This document shows positions 6,545 through 13,469 of a stretch of 64,000 nucleotides of DNA, piece after piece. Under the pieces are notes generated by a model. That model was not told where the DNA came from and searched no databases. It was given only the letters and a program-made list of their open reading frames with translations. The position numbers and the translations under genes are program-made. Each line of letters starts with the position of its first letter. Position 1 is the stretch's first letter. Source of the DNA: an uncultured Eubacteriales bacterium (GTDB taxonomy: Bacteria; Bacillota; Clostridia; Christensenellales; UBA1242); assembly GCA_949001935.1 (NCBI GenBank), contig CARJLX010000003.1, positions 51,643 through 115,642 of the forward strand, written 5' to 3'.

Positions 6545-6691
6545 CCGTCGAACATTTGGTTCGCCCTGAACGAATACCGCCTATATTATAAATATGCTTG
6601 TTGATAATCGTCGAACATCTGGTTCGTCTTGACCGGATACTCTTTAAAATTCAAATATGTGTGTTGATGAACGGTAAAGCATTTGGCTTTA
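6545..6691 (-). repeat. Array of three spaced hairpins between yabP and yabQ
   Basis: Three inverted repeats with a five-base loop occur at 63-64 base intervals: CGAAC-ATTTG-GTTCG (6549-6563), CGAAC-ATCTG-GTTCG (6612-6626) and TAAAGC-ATTTG-GCTTTA (6675/6676-6691). The stems of the third differ completely from the first two but stay complementary, while the loop is conserved. Flanking sequence is also repeated in a degraded form. The third hairpin overlaps the yabP stop codon. It lies in the transcript between the two genes, so an RNA role (processing, stability or protein binding) is likely. Confidence 0.75.
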
Positions 6692-6943
6692 TTTGAAGAG
6701 GCGTTTTAATAAAGGAACTTTGTTTCCACCAAGAGCGGTAAACTTGATGTTGGTAATCTTGCCTAAAAAACTAACCTCGCTATTGTCAAGGTCAAGTTTG
6801 CGTACTTCAAGCCCTGTTCCTGTTATAATAATGGTGTTGTCTTTGGTTTCAACAACAGCTTGGGTTTGTGTAGAAGAAACAACTTTGGTTGCTCCATGTA
6901 TTGAAATACTGGAAGAGTTTTCAATAGTGATAAGTTCGTTCAT
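6689..6943 (-). CDS. yabP: Spore protein YabP
   Basis: 84 residues, with TTAGGAGAA before the ATG. The segments ENSSSISIHGATKVVSS, IIITGTGLEVRKLDLDN and the C-terminal KRLFK match YabP, a small beta-rich protein needed for spore cortex assembly in the mother cell. Length is typical. It is first in a yabP-yabQ pair and diverges from the pseudouridine synthase gene. This is good evidence that the organism sporulates or descends from a spore former. Confidence 0.85.
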   Translation of the reverse strand: MNELITIENSSSISIHGATKVVSSTQTQAVVETKDNTIIITGTGLEVRKLDLDNSEVSFLGKITNIKFTALGGNKVPLLKRLFK

Positions 6944-6998
6944 AAAAATATTCTCCTAATCAATTTTATTATTAATAAAGTATTTTTATGAAAAGTTC

Positions 6999-7027
6999 TT
7001 CACAAATTTTTCGTTTTGTGATAAACT
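6999..7027 (+). promoter_or_regulatory. Promoter of the RluA-type gene, leaderless
   Basis: TTCACA (6999-7004), 17-bp spacer, TAAACT (7022-7027), then GTTTTT and the ATG at 7034. There is no Shine-Dalgarno site. Confidence 0.65.
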
Positions 7028-7033
7028 GTTTTT

Positions 7034-7855
7034 ATGGAAAAGTTAAGTTTTGTGAATGATAGACAAGAAAAGATTGCAGATATACTCTGTAAAAAAGGTT
7101 TTTCGTACAATTATGTATGCAAACTTTTAAGAAATAAAGATGTTAAAATAGATGACATTCGAACTAAAGACAATGTTGTTGTTGAAAAAGGCAGTAATGT
7201 AGCGGTTTTTTATGAAAAGGGAGCACTAAGCCAGGGCTATGAAATTGTTTTCCAAGATAATAACATAATTGTTTTAGATAAAAAGACAGGCATAGAAGTT
7301 GAAGGAGTGGACGGACTTGAAGGAAGAATCTCAGGAGCTATGGCTGTGCATAGACTTGATCGCAACACCGAAGGGCTTATGGTTATGGCTAAAAATAAAG
7401 TGACTAAGGAAATATTTTTAAATGCTTTTAAAAAACATGCAATAACAAAAAAGTATATCGCCGAAGTTGTAGGAGCAACAGATTTTGATGGAAAAATATA
7501 TAAAGCATACTTAGGAAAAGATAGCGAAACAAGCTTAGTACGAGTTTATGCAAACGCAGGTCGAGGACGAGAGGAAATTAAAACAGGTTTCAAAACAATA
7601 AAGTCAAATCCAACAAGTAGTATAGTTGAATGTGACCTTTTAACAGGTAAAACTCATCAAATTCGTGCACACCTTGCATATCTTGGTCATCCAATTATAG
7701 GAGATGGAAAATACGGAAAAAATGAAGATAATAAAAAGTTTAAGAAGAAAACCCAACAACTTTATTGCACATTTCTAAAACTTGATGGACTCTCTGGCGA
7801 GCTGGAATATTTGAATAACAAAACTTTTACTAAAAAGCCGGAATGGCTGAAATAA
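7034..7855 (+). CDS. RluA-family RNA pseudouridine synthase
   Basis: 273 residues. An S4-like RNA-binding region covers about 10-60, followed by the catalytic domain. The signature HRLDRNTEG with the catalytic Asp109 is intact, and the later KTHQIRAHLAYLGHPIIGD block is typical of the RluA/RluC/RluD family. It converts uridine to pseudouridine in rRNA or tRNA; the exact target cannot be told from sequence. Translation should start on a leaderless mRNA. A bidirectional terminator follows. Confidence 0.92.
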   Translation: MEKLSFVNDRQEKIADILCKKGFSYNYVCKLLRNKDVKIDDIRTKDNVVVEKGSNVAVFYEKGALSQGYEIVFQDNNIIVLDKKTGIEVEGVDGLEGRISGAMAVHRLDRNTEGLMVMAKNKVTKEIFLNAFKKHAITKKYIAEVVGATDFDGKIYKAYLGKDSETSLVRVYANAGRGREEIKTGFKTIKSNPTSSIVECDLLTGKTHQIRAHLAYLGHPIIGDGKYGKNEDNKKFKKKTQQLYCTFLKLDGLSGELEYLNNKTFTKKPEWLK

Positions 7856-7856
7856 A

Positions 7857-7880
7857 AAAACATGCACTGCATGTTTTTTT
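7857..7880. terminator. Bidirectional terminator between rluA-like gene and tRNA-Arg
   Basis: ACATGC-ACT-GCATGT stem flanked by a run of A on one side and T on the other, so it can end transcription from both sides. Confidence 0.85.
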
Positions 7881-7957
7881 TGGTGTTCCCGCCCGGAGTC
7901 TAACCGGGAATCTTCGCCTTAGGAGGGCGCTGCGTTATACAATTACGCCACGAGAAC
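7881..7957 (-). tRNA. tRNA-Arg (CCT)
   Basis: Minus-strand cloverleaf: acceptor GTTCTCG with CGGGAAC, anticodon CCT in loop CTCCTAA, encoded CCA at 7881-7883. Confidence 0.95.
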
Positions 7958-7967
7958 ATGTGAGTAA

Positions 7968-7996
7968 AGTATAACACAAAACTCTTTTATTTGCAA
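7968..7996 (-). promoter_or_regulatory. Promoter of tRNA-Arg
   Basis: Minus strand TTGCAA (7991-7996), 17-bp spacer, TATACT (7968-7973), about 10 bases before the tRNA. Confidence 0.75.
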
Positions 7997-8015
7997 TTTT
8001 TTAGAGTAAATTTGC

Positions 8016-8261
8016 TTATTTTTTATATAATTGAACTGCTATATCTTTATCTACGGATATTTTCAAAATGTCAAATAATGGTAGCACGGTAGAAAGTCTG
8101 GCATTTTTAGTTTTGACTTTTAGCAAATTTGTTATAGTTTTATATGAAATGCCAGACAATTTGCAAAGTTGGGCTATGGTTAGATTTTTATCTTGCATTT
8201 TTGATTTTAATACATTCGCTACTAGGCAATATAATTGCTGTGTTGTTTTATCTAATTTCAT
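8016..8261 (-). CDS. Small XRE-family (Cro/CI-type HTH) regulator
   Basis: 81 residues, with AGGAGG before the ATG. The whole protein is one helix-turn-helix domain: LTIAQLCKLSGISYKTITNLL is the two-helix core (about 28-48), followed by a third and fourth helix. No signal-sensing domain is present. It lies between tRNA-Arg and uvrA. Such single-domain regulators often act on their own promoter or belong to a mobile element; no partner toxin is visible here. Confidence 0.85.
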   Translation of the reverse strand: MKLDKTTQQLYCLVANVLKSKMQDKNLTIAQLCKLSGISYKTITNLLKVKTKNARLSTVLPLFDILKISVDKDIAVQLYKK

Positions 8262-8450
8262 TTTACCTCCTTTTATGGCATAACAACATATCTTATTTTC
8301 TATATACAGGTGCTAGGCTAGTGATTTAAAAAAACAAAAAAGAAAACTGGCTTTTCTTTGATTTCTTTTCTTTTAAAGAAAAGAAAGTTAAAATAAAATC
8401 CAAAAATAAATTTACTTGATATTGTTCAAGAAAATGGCTATAATATAGTT
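8262..8450. repeat. Intergenic region with a 25-base palindrome
   Basis: Between the XRE gene and uvrA. TTTCTTTTCTTT-T-AAAGAAAAGAAA (8362-8386) is a perfect inverted repeat with 12-base arms, lying just upstream of the uvrA promoter. No LexA-type site is recognised. It could be an operator or a transcript hairpin. Confidence 0.6.
8416..8444 (+). promoter_or_regulatory. Promoter of uvrA, leaderless
   Basis: TTGATA (8416-8421), 17-bp spacer, consensus TATAAT (8439-8444), then ATAGTT and the ATG at 8451. There is no Shine-Dalgarno site. Confidence 0.75.
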
Positions 8451-11285
8451 ATGAAAAATTCTATTCTTATCAGTGGTGCAAGAGAGAATAACTTAAAAAA
8501 TGTTTCTCTTGAAATACCTAAAAACAAATTGATTGTGTTTACTGGGGTGAGTGGTTCAGGCAAAACCAGCCTTGCTTTTGGAACTATTTTTGCTGAAGGG
8601 CAAAGACGATATATCGAAAGTCTTTCTTCTTACGCTAGACAATTTTTGGGACAGGCTCAAAAACCGGATGTAGAGTCAATTGAAGGGCTTAGTCCTGCAA
8701 TTTCTATTGACCAAAAGACGACTAATCATAATCCTCGTTCAACTGTTGGAACGGTGACGGAAATTTACGATTATTTGCGTCTACTTTTTGCTAGAGTGGG
8801 GACGCCCTATTGTCCTCATTGCAATAAACCAATTGCTCAACAAACAATTGACCAAATTATTGACAGTGTTCTTGAAAAAACTGAGGGTAGCAGATTGACA
8901 ATCCTTTCTCCAATAGTTAGAGGTCAAAAGGGTGCATTTGCTAAACAATTTGAAAGTTTGAAAAAGAGCGGTTTTGTTCGTGTTCAAGTTGATGGAAGCA
9001 TATACAGTTTGGATGAAGAAATCAATTTGGACAAAAATCTCAAACACAATATTAGAGCGGTGGTAGACAGAATAGTATTGAAAGATGGTGTTCGTTCGCG
9101 TTTGAATGACAGTCTTGAAACTGCACTAAAACTTGCCGAAGGTCTTGTTATTGTTGATTGTGATGGTGAGGAGCAACTTTATTCAACCAATTATGCCTGC
9201 GCTGAATGCGGGTGGACTTTGGAAGAGGTTTCACCAAGATTATTTTCTTTTAATGCACCTTATGGAGCATGTCCAAATTGTTCTGGACTTGGTGTTGTCA
9301 CAGATATTGACGAAGGGTTAGTTATGAAAAATGGCGATCTTTCAATTAGCGAGGGAGCATTTAATATAACTGGTTGGCGTTATGATGAAGGTTCAATGAC
9401 GCAGAGATATTTCAATGCTCTTTCTAAAAAATATAGTATTGATCTAGAAAAACCTGTAAAAAATCTGCCTTGCAAACAACTTGACATTTTGCTTTATGGC
9501 AATAACGGTGAAAAGCTAGATCTATACGACAGCGAAGCTCGCAATAAAACTTTTGAACATTATAATGGTAAAAAAGCACTTTCTTTTGAAGGGATAATTA
9601 ACAATCTTAAGCGTAGATTAACAGAAGGAAAGAGCGAGTTTATTAAGCTTGAGATTGCCAAATTTGTTAGAGAACAAACATGTCCTGTTTGTAAAGGTAA
9701 ACGATTAAATGAAGCCGCTCTTTCTGTTAGAGTAAATAACAAAAATATTGCAGACACTTGTGATATGAGTGTTGGGGAACTTGTGCCATATTTTGTTGGG
9801 CTAAAACTCGATAAATCTAAGGCGGAGATTGCTAAAAGTATTTTGAAAGAAATAAATGCTCGTCTTAAATTTTTAAGTGATGTAGGGTTAAATTATTTAA
9901 CGCTTTCGCGTTCGGCAAGCACTCTTTCAGGTGGCGAAGCACAAAGAATACGTCTTGCTACTCAAATAGGAAGCGGACTTTCTGGAGTATTATATATTTT
10001 GGATGAGCCTAGTATTGGTTTACATCAACGAGATAACGATAGACTTATTGAAACTATGAAAAACCTTCGTGATCTTGGCAACACCTTAATTGTTGTTGAA
10101 CATGACGAGGACACAATTCGAACAGCCGACTGGCTTGTTGATGTTGGGCCATATGCAGGTGTTCATGGTGGTGAAATTGTAGGTAATGGCACTGTTGAAG
10201 AGGTTATGAAAAATTCAAATTCAATAACAGCAAAGTTTTTGCGAGGTGAAGAAAAAATAGAAACGCCTAAAGTTCGCCGAAAGCCTACTAAGTATTTAAA
10301 AGTTAGAGGTGCAAAAGAAAACAATCTTCGTGATATTGATGTAGATATTCCTTTAGGAGTATTCACAGTTGTGACAGGTGTGTCGGGAAGCGGAAAATCA
10401 AGTTTGATTAATGAAATTGTTTATCCTTATCTATCAAACGCTCTCAATAATTCTAGACTTGAACTAGGTGCTTTTAAGAAAATAGAGAATGTTGACCTTT
10501 TAGATAAAGTTATTTGCATAGATCAGTCGCCTATAGGCAGAACTCCAAGATCTAATCCTGCAACCTATGTTGGAATGTTTACTGCAATTAGAGAACTTTT
10601 TGCCTCAACTCCTGACGCAAAAATGCGTGGGTATTTGCCAGGTAGATTTTCTTTTAATGTTAAAGGTGGAAGATGTGACGCTTGCGAAGGGGCTGGAGTT
10701 AAGGAAATAGAAATGTTTTTCTTGCCAGATATTACTGTCCCTTGCGAAGTTTGTAAAGGTCATAGATATAACCATGAGACCTTGGAGGTTAAATATAAAG
10801 GCAAGACAATTTCTGATGTTTTAGATATGACGGTAGAAGAAGCTTTAACTTTTTTTGAGAATATACCGCAAATAAAAGCAAAAGTTCAGGCTCTTCATGA
10901 TGTTGGACTTGATTATATCAAACTTGGGCAGTCTGCGACAACGCTGTCAGGTGGTGAGGCTCAACGCGTTAAACTTGCAACAGAACTTTCTAAAAAGTCG
11001 ACAGGCAAAACGATTTATCTTTTAGACGAGCCTACAACAGGACTTCATATGTATGATGTTCGTAAACTTATTGGAATATTGAATAGGCTAGTTGAAGGCG
11101 GTAATAGTGTTGTGGTGATAGAGCATAATCTTGATGTTATTAAATCTGCCGATCAAATTATAGATCTAGGGCCAGAAGGTGGTTCAGGTGGCGGAACTAT
11201 TGTTGCAAAAGGAACCCCAGAAGAGGTGGCTTTAGTTCCAGAAAGTTTTACAGGGCATTTTTTAAGAAGGTTTTTAAATAAGTAA
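8451..11285 (+). CDS. uvrA: Excinuclease ABC subunit A
   Basis: 944 residues, normal length. UvrA is the damage-recognition ATPase of nucleotide excision repair and loads UvrB onto lesions. Both ABC units are complete. The first has Walker A GVSGSGKTS near residue 32 and signature LSGGEAQRIRLATQIG; the second has Walker A GVSGSGKSS and signature LSGGEAQRVKLATELS, each followed by a Walker B LDEP. Zinc-binding cysteine pairs are present in all the usual places (CPHC, CAEC...CPNC, CDAC...CEVC). uvrB is not in the window. The mRNA should be leaderless despite this being a large, highly conserved gene. A terminator follows. Confidence 0.98.
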   Translation: MKNSILISGARENNLKNVSLEIPKNKLIVFTGVSGSGKTSLAFGTIFAEGQRRYIESLSSYARQFLGQAQKPDVESIEGLSPAISIDQKTTNHNPRSTVGTVTEIYDYLRLLFARVGTPYCPHCNKPIAQQTIDQIIDSVLEKTEGSRLTILSPIVRGQKGAFAKQFESLKKSGFVRVQVDGSIYSLDEEINLDKNLKHNIRAVVDRIVLKDGVRSRLNDSLETALKLAEGLVIVDCDGEEQLYSTNYACAECGWTLEEVSPRLFSFNAPYGACPNCSGLGVVTDIDEGLVMKNGDLSISEGAFNITGWRYDEGSMTQRYFNALSKKYSIDLEKPVKNLPCKQLDILLYGNNGEKLDLYDSEARNKTFEHYNGKKALSFEGIINNLKRRLTEGKSEFIKLEIAKFVREQTCPVCKGKRLNEAALSVRVNNKNIADTCDMSVGELVPYFVGLKLDKSKAEIAKSILKEINARLKFLSDVGLNYLTLSRSASTLSGGEAQRIRLATQIGSGLSGVLYILDEPSIGLHQRDNDRLIETMKNLRDLGNTLIVVEHDEDTIRTADWLVDVGPYAGVHGGEIVGNGTVEEVMKNSNSITAKFLRGEEKIETPKVRRKPTKYLKVRGAKENNLRDIDVDIPLGVFTVVTGVSGSGKSSLINEIVYPYLSNALNNSRLELGAFKKIENVDLLDKVICIDQSPIGRTPRSNPATYVGMFTAIRELFASTPDAKMRGYLPGRFSFNVKGGRCDACEGAGVKEIEMFFLPDITVPCEVCKGHRYNHETLEVKYKGKTISDVLDMTVEEALTFFENIPQIKAKVQALHDVGLDYIKLGQSATTLSGGEAQRVKLATELSKKSTGKTIYLLDEPTTGLHMYDVRKLIGILNRLVEGGNSVVVIEHNLDVIKSADQIIDLGPEGGSGGGTIVAKGTPEEVALVPESFTGHFLRRFLNK

Positions 11286-11317
11286 AAAAAGATAATTTTA
11301 TAAATTATCTTTTTTTG
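11284..11317 (+). terminator. Intrinsic terminator of uvrA
   Basis: GATAATTT and AAATTATC form an 8-bp stem flanked by A and T runs. It could also serve the convergent lipoprotein gene. Confidence 0.8.
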
Positions 11318-11323
11318 ATAATG

Positions 11324-11758
11324 TTATTTATAAACTAACGTAATTATAAATTTGTTATCTTCAATAAAAGGTTTAACCATGTATTCCTCAAATTTGTCTA
11401 GTTTAGATTGAAGAAACGCATTTAAAATTCCAAACTCTTCAAGGGAAAACGTTTTTGTTTGACAAATGATCCTTGCTCCATTTTTGATTCCCTTAATCAA
11501 AAAATCGTGTTCATTATCAAAATAGCCACTTTTAATCAATATATTTATAATTTCCTTGCAACTTTCTTTTAAAACTCTATCGTTTAGTTCATCTTCTTCA
11601 GGGTTTTCGTCTTTATCTTCTTGGTCTGTATGGTTTTTATCGTCGTCTGGCAAAACAATTTCACCCTTTTGAGGCGGTTTTTCCACGCAACCAGAAAAAG
11701 CAAGAGGTAGCATAATAAAAGAAAGGCAAAGCATTAGACATATCAAAACTCTTTTCAT
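11324..11758 (-). CDS. Small lipoprotein with acidic linker
   Basis: 144 residues from the ATG at 11758, preceded by a weak GGGGA; an in-frame ATG at 11791 would add a charged extension before the signal peptide and lies too close to the -10 box. The signal peptide ends in lipobox FSGC (Cys24). Residues about 35-65 are a highly acidic, disordered Asp/Glu linker, followed by a small alpha/beta domain of about 75 residues. No family recognised. Its promoter carries an exact Spo0A box over the predicted transcription start, suggesting it is switched off as sporulation begins. Confidence 0.8.
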   Translation of the reverse strand: MKRVLICLMLCLSFIMLPLAFSGCVEKPPQKGEIVLPDDDKNHTDQEDKDENPEEDELNDRVLKESCKEIINILIKSGYFDNEHDFLIKGIKNGARIICQTKTFSLEEFGILNAFLQSKLDKFEEYMVKPFIEDNKFIITLVYK

Positions 11759-11772
11759 ATCATTCCCCATTT

Positions 11773-11779
11773 TTCGACA
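11773..11779 (-). promoter_or_regulatory. Spo0A box over a transcription start
   Basis: TTCGACA on the plus strand (TGTCGAA on the minus strand) is an exact 0A box. It covers the expected +1 region of the lipoprotein promoter, a position that would block transcription. Confidence 0.5.
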
Positions 11780-11781
11780 AT

Positions 11782-11810
11782 ATTTTAACATATTAAAAAT
11801 TTGCAGTCAA
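11782..11810 (-). promoter_or_regulatory. Promoter of the lipoprotein gene
   Basis: Minus strand TTGACT (11805-11810), 17-bp spacer, TAAAAT (11782-11787). Confidence 0.7.
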
Positions 11811-11858
11811 GTTAAGAGGGCGAGAGAATAATAAATCTTCACTAAGTTGATATTTTTG

Positions 11859-11887
11859 TTGACAATTTGTTTAAAATAGTTTAGAAT
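11859..11887 (+). promoter_or_regulatory. Promoter of the T-box operon
   Basis: TTGACA (11859-11864), 17-bp spacer, TAGAAT (11882-11887). Transcription should begin near 11894, giving a leader of about 265 bases. Confidence 0.75.
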
Positions 11888-11893
11888 AAAGCA

Positions 11894-12097
11894 TAATCAA
11901 GCGTTGAAAAAGAGAGTAGTTTTGGCAAATTGCTTTTTATAGAGAGGTTGTGTCGGGGTGAAAGTGCAATCAAGGCAATCAAAATGAAGAACACTTTGGA
12001 GTTTGAAAAAACTTAAAGAGAGGTCTATTTTAGACAAGTTAGGTGGCACCGCGGAATTTTTTCGTCCTAATGTAGAAATACATTTGGGCGATTTTTT
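11894..12097 (+). ncRNA. T-box riboswitch, Asn specifier
   Basis: The T-box sequence TTAGGTGGCACCGCGG (12038-12054) is unmistakable and is followed by the terminator hairpin. Stem I elements (AGAGAG, GGGTGAAAG-type loop and GAAGAACACT) are present upstream. In the specifier loop the codon reads AAC (11990-11992) followed by A, which is Asn. Uncharged tRNA-Asn should pair with this codon and with the TGGC bulge through its 3' end, stabilise the antiterminator and let transcription continue into the two synthetase genes. Confidence 0.93.
12062..12097 (+). terminator. Regulated terminator of the T-box leader
   Basis: TCGTCCTAATGTA and TACATTTGGGCGA pair along 13 positions with one mismatch around loop GAAA, followed by six T. 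The 5' arm overlaps the part that would pair with the T-box in the antiterminator. Confidence 0.9.
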
Positions 12098-12160
12098 GTG
12101 CTAGATGGCACTTTTTATCAGCCCAGTTATTAATTAAAAATTTAAAAGGAGAAATGAAAA

Positions 12161-13438
12161 ATGAAAATTTGTGAAGTGAAACCGGGTGAAGTTGAAATAC
12201 AAGGTTGGATTGAAAATTTGCGTGATAAAAAAAGTATGCAATTTATTGTTATTCGTGATCTTTCAGGCAAAATTCAAGTGACAGTTGTGAAGGAAGAAAA
12301 TCCTGAAATAGCAGAAATTTTTTCGCATGCAACACTTGAAAGCACTGTAAAAATTAAAGGTAAGGCAGTTGCAAATGAGTTTGTAAAACTTGGCGGAATT
12401 GAAATCTTGCCTGAGAAAGTTGAAATAACTTCTCATGCGGAGGCTTTCCCAATAGGACCAGAAAGCTCAATTGATCAAAGAATGGATTATCGTTTTATTG
12501 ATCTTAGAACAGAGAGAAATCAGTTGATTTTTCAATTCCAAAGTTATTTAGTAAATGCTATGCGTGAGTATTTAATTAATAGGGATTTTACAGAAATTCA
12601 TACTCCAAAATTTATTGCGACAGCATCAGAAAGCGGTTCAGAAGTTTTTGAAGTTAAATATTTTGGACGCAAGGCATATTTGGCTCAAAGTCCTCAATTT
12701 TATAAACAAATGGCTATTGCAGGTGGGTTAGAGCGTGTGTTTGAAATTGCACCATGTTTTCGTGCAGAAAAATCTCATACTAAAAAGCATGCAACAGAGT
12801 TTACAAGTTTTGATGTTGAATTTTGCTATATAAACTCCTTCCAAGATGTTATGAATTTGGAGGCAGAAATGCTTGCCTATGGTTTAGAAAAAACCAAAGA
12901 AAAATATGGTGAAAAGGTAAAAGAGGTGTTTGGAGTTGATATAGTAGTACCAAATCTTCCATTCCCACAAATGAAACTTTCAGATGTGTATAACGAACTT
13001 GAAAAACGATATGGCTTTACAGTTCCAGAGGAAGAAAAAACCGACCTTACAACTGAAGCAGAAAGATTGTGTGCAAGACTTGCGCAAGATAAGTTTGGGC
13101 ATGAATTCTTGTTTGTGACCGACTATCCACCAGCCAAAAGAGCCTTTTATCATATGAGAGAAAATGGCATTTTGCAAGGATATGACCTTATTTGGAAGGG
13201 AATAGAAATCACTTCTGGGGCTCAACGCGAACATCGTTATGAGGAAATCAAGAAAAATGCATTAGAAAAAGGTTTGGCAGATGATGTTAGATTTTATCTA
13301 GAGTCTTTCAAATATGGAATGCCACCACATGGCGGATTTGCAATTGGTGTAGATAGATTGACAATGCTATTGCTTAATTTGCCAAGTTTGAAAGAAACGC
13401 AATTTATATTTAGAGGACCAGATAGACTTGACCCGTAG
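12161..13438 (+). CDS. aspS2: Archaeal-type aspartyl-tRNA synthetase
   Basis: 425 residues, short like archaeal/eukaryal AspRS and unlike the bacterial form of about 590 with its inserted GAD domain. An OB-fold anticodon-binding domain (1-95, GWIENLRDKKSMQF) is followed by a class II core: motif 2 at FRAE (200-203) and motif 3 near GVDRL (about 398). AAGGAG lies 9 bases before the ATG. It is first in an operon whose leader senses tRNA-Asn and is followed by asnS. In Clostridium such a second AspRS is known to be non-discriminating and to charge tRNA-Asn with Asp for later amidation. Here, as I recall the discriminating positions, the residue after GWI is Glu (neither Trp nor His) while LPEK is kept, so specificity is uncertain. 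Symbol is provisional. Confidence 0.9.
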   Translation: MKICEVKPGEVEIQGWIENLRDKKSMQFIVIRDLSGKIQVTVVKEENPEIAEIFSHATLESTVKIKGKAVANEFVKLGGIEILPEKVEITSHAEAFPIGPESSIDQRMDYRFIDLRTERNQLIFQFQSYLVNAMREYLINRDFTEIHTPKFIATASESGSEVFEVKYFGRKAYLAQSPQFYKQMAIAGGLERVFEIAPCFRAEKSHTKKHATEFTSFDVEFCYINSFQDVMNLEAEMLAYGLEKTKEKYGEKVKEVFGVDIVVPNLPFPQMKLSDVYNELEKRYGFTVPEEEKTDLTTEAERLCARLAQDKFGHEFLFVTDYPPAKRAFYHMRENGILQGYDLIWKGIEITSGAQREHRYEEIKKNALEKGLADDVRFYLESFKYGMPPHGGFAIGVDRLTMLLLNLPSLKETQFIFRGPDRLDP

Positions 13439-13469
13439 TTGGAGGAAAAATCAAAAATAGGAGATTATT

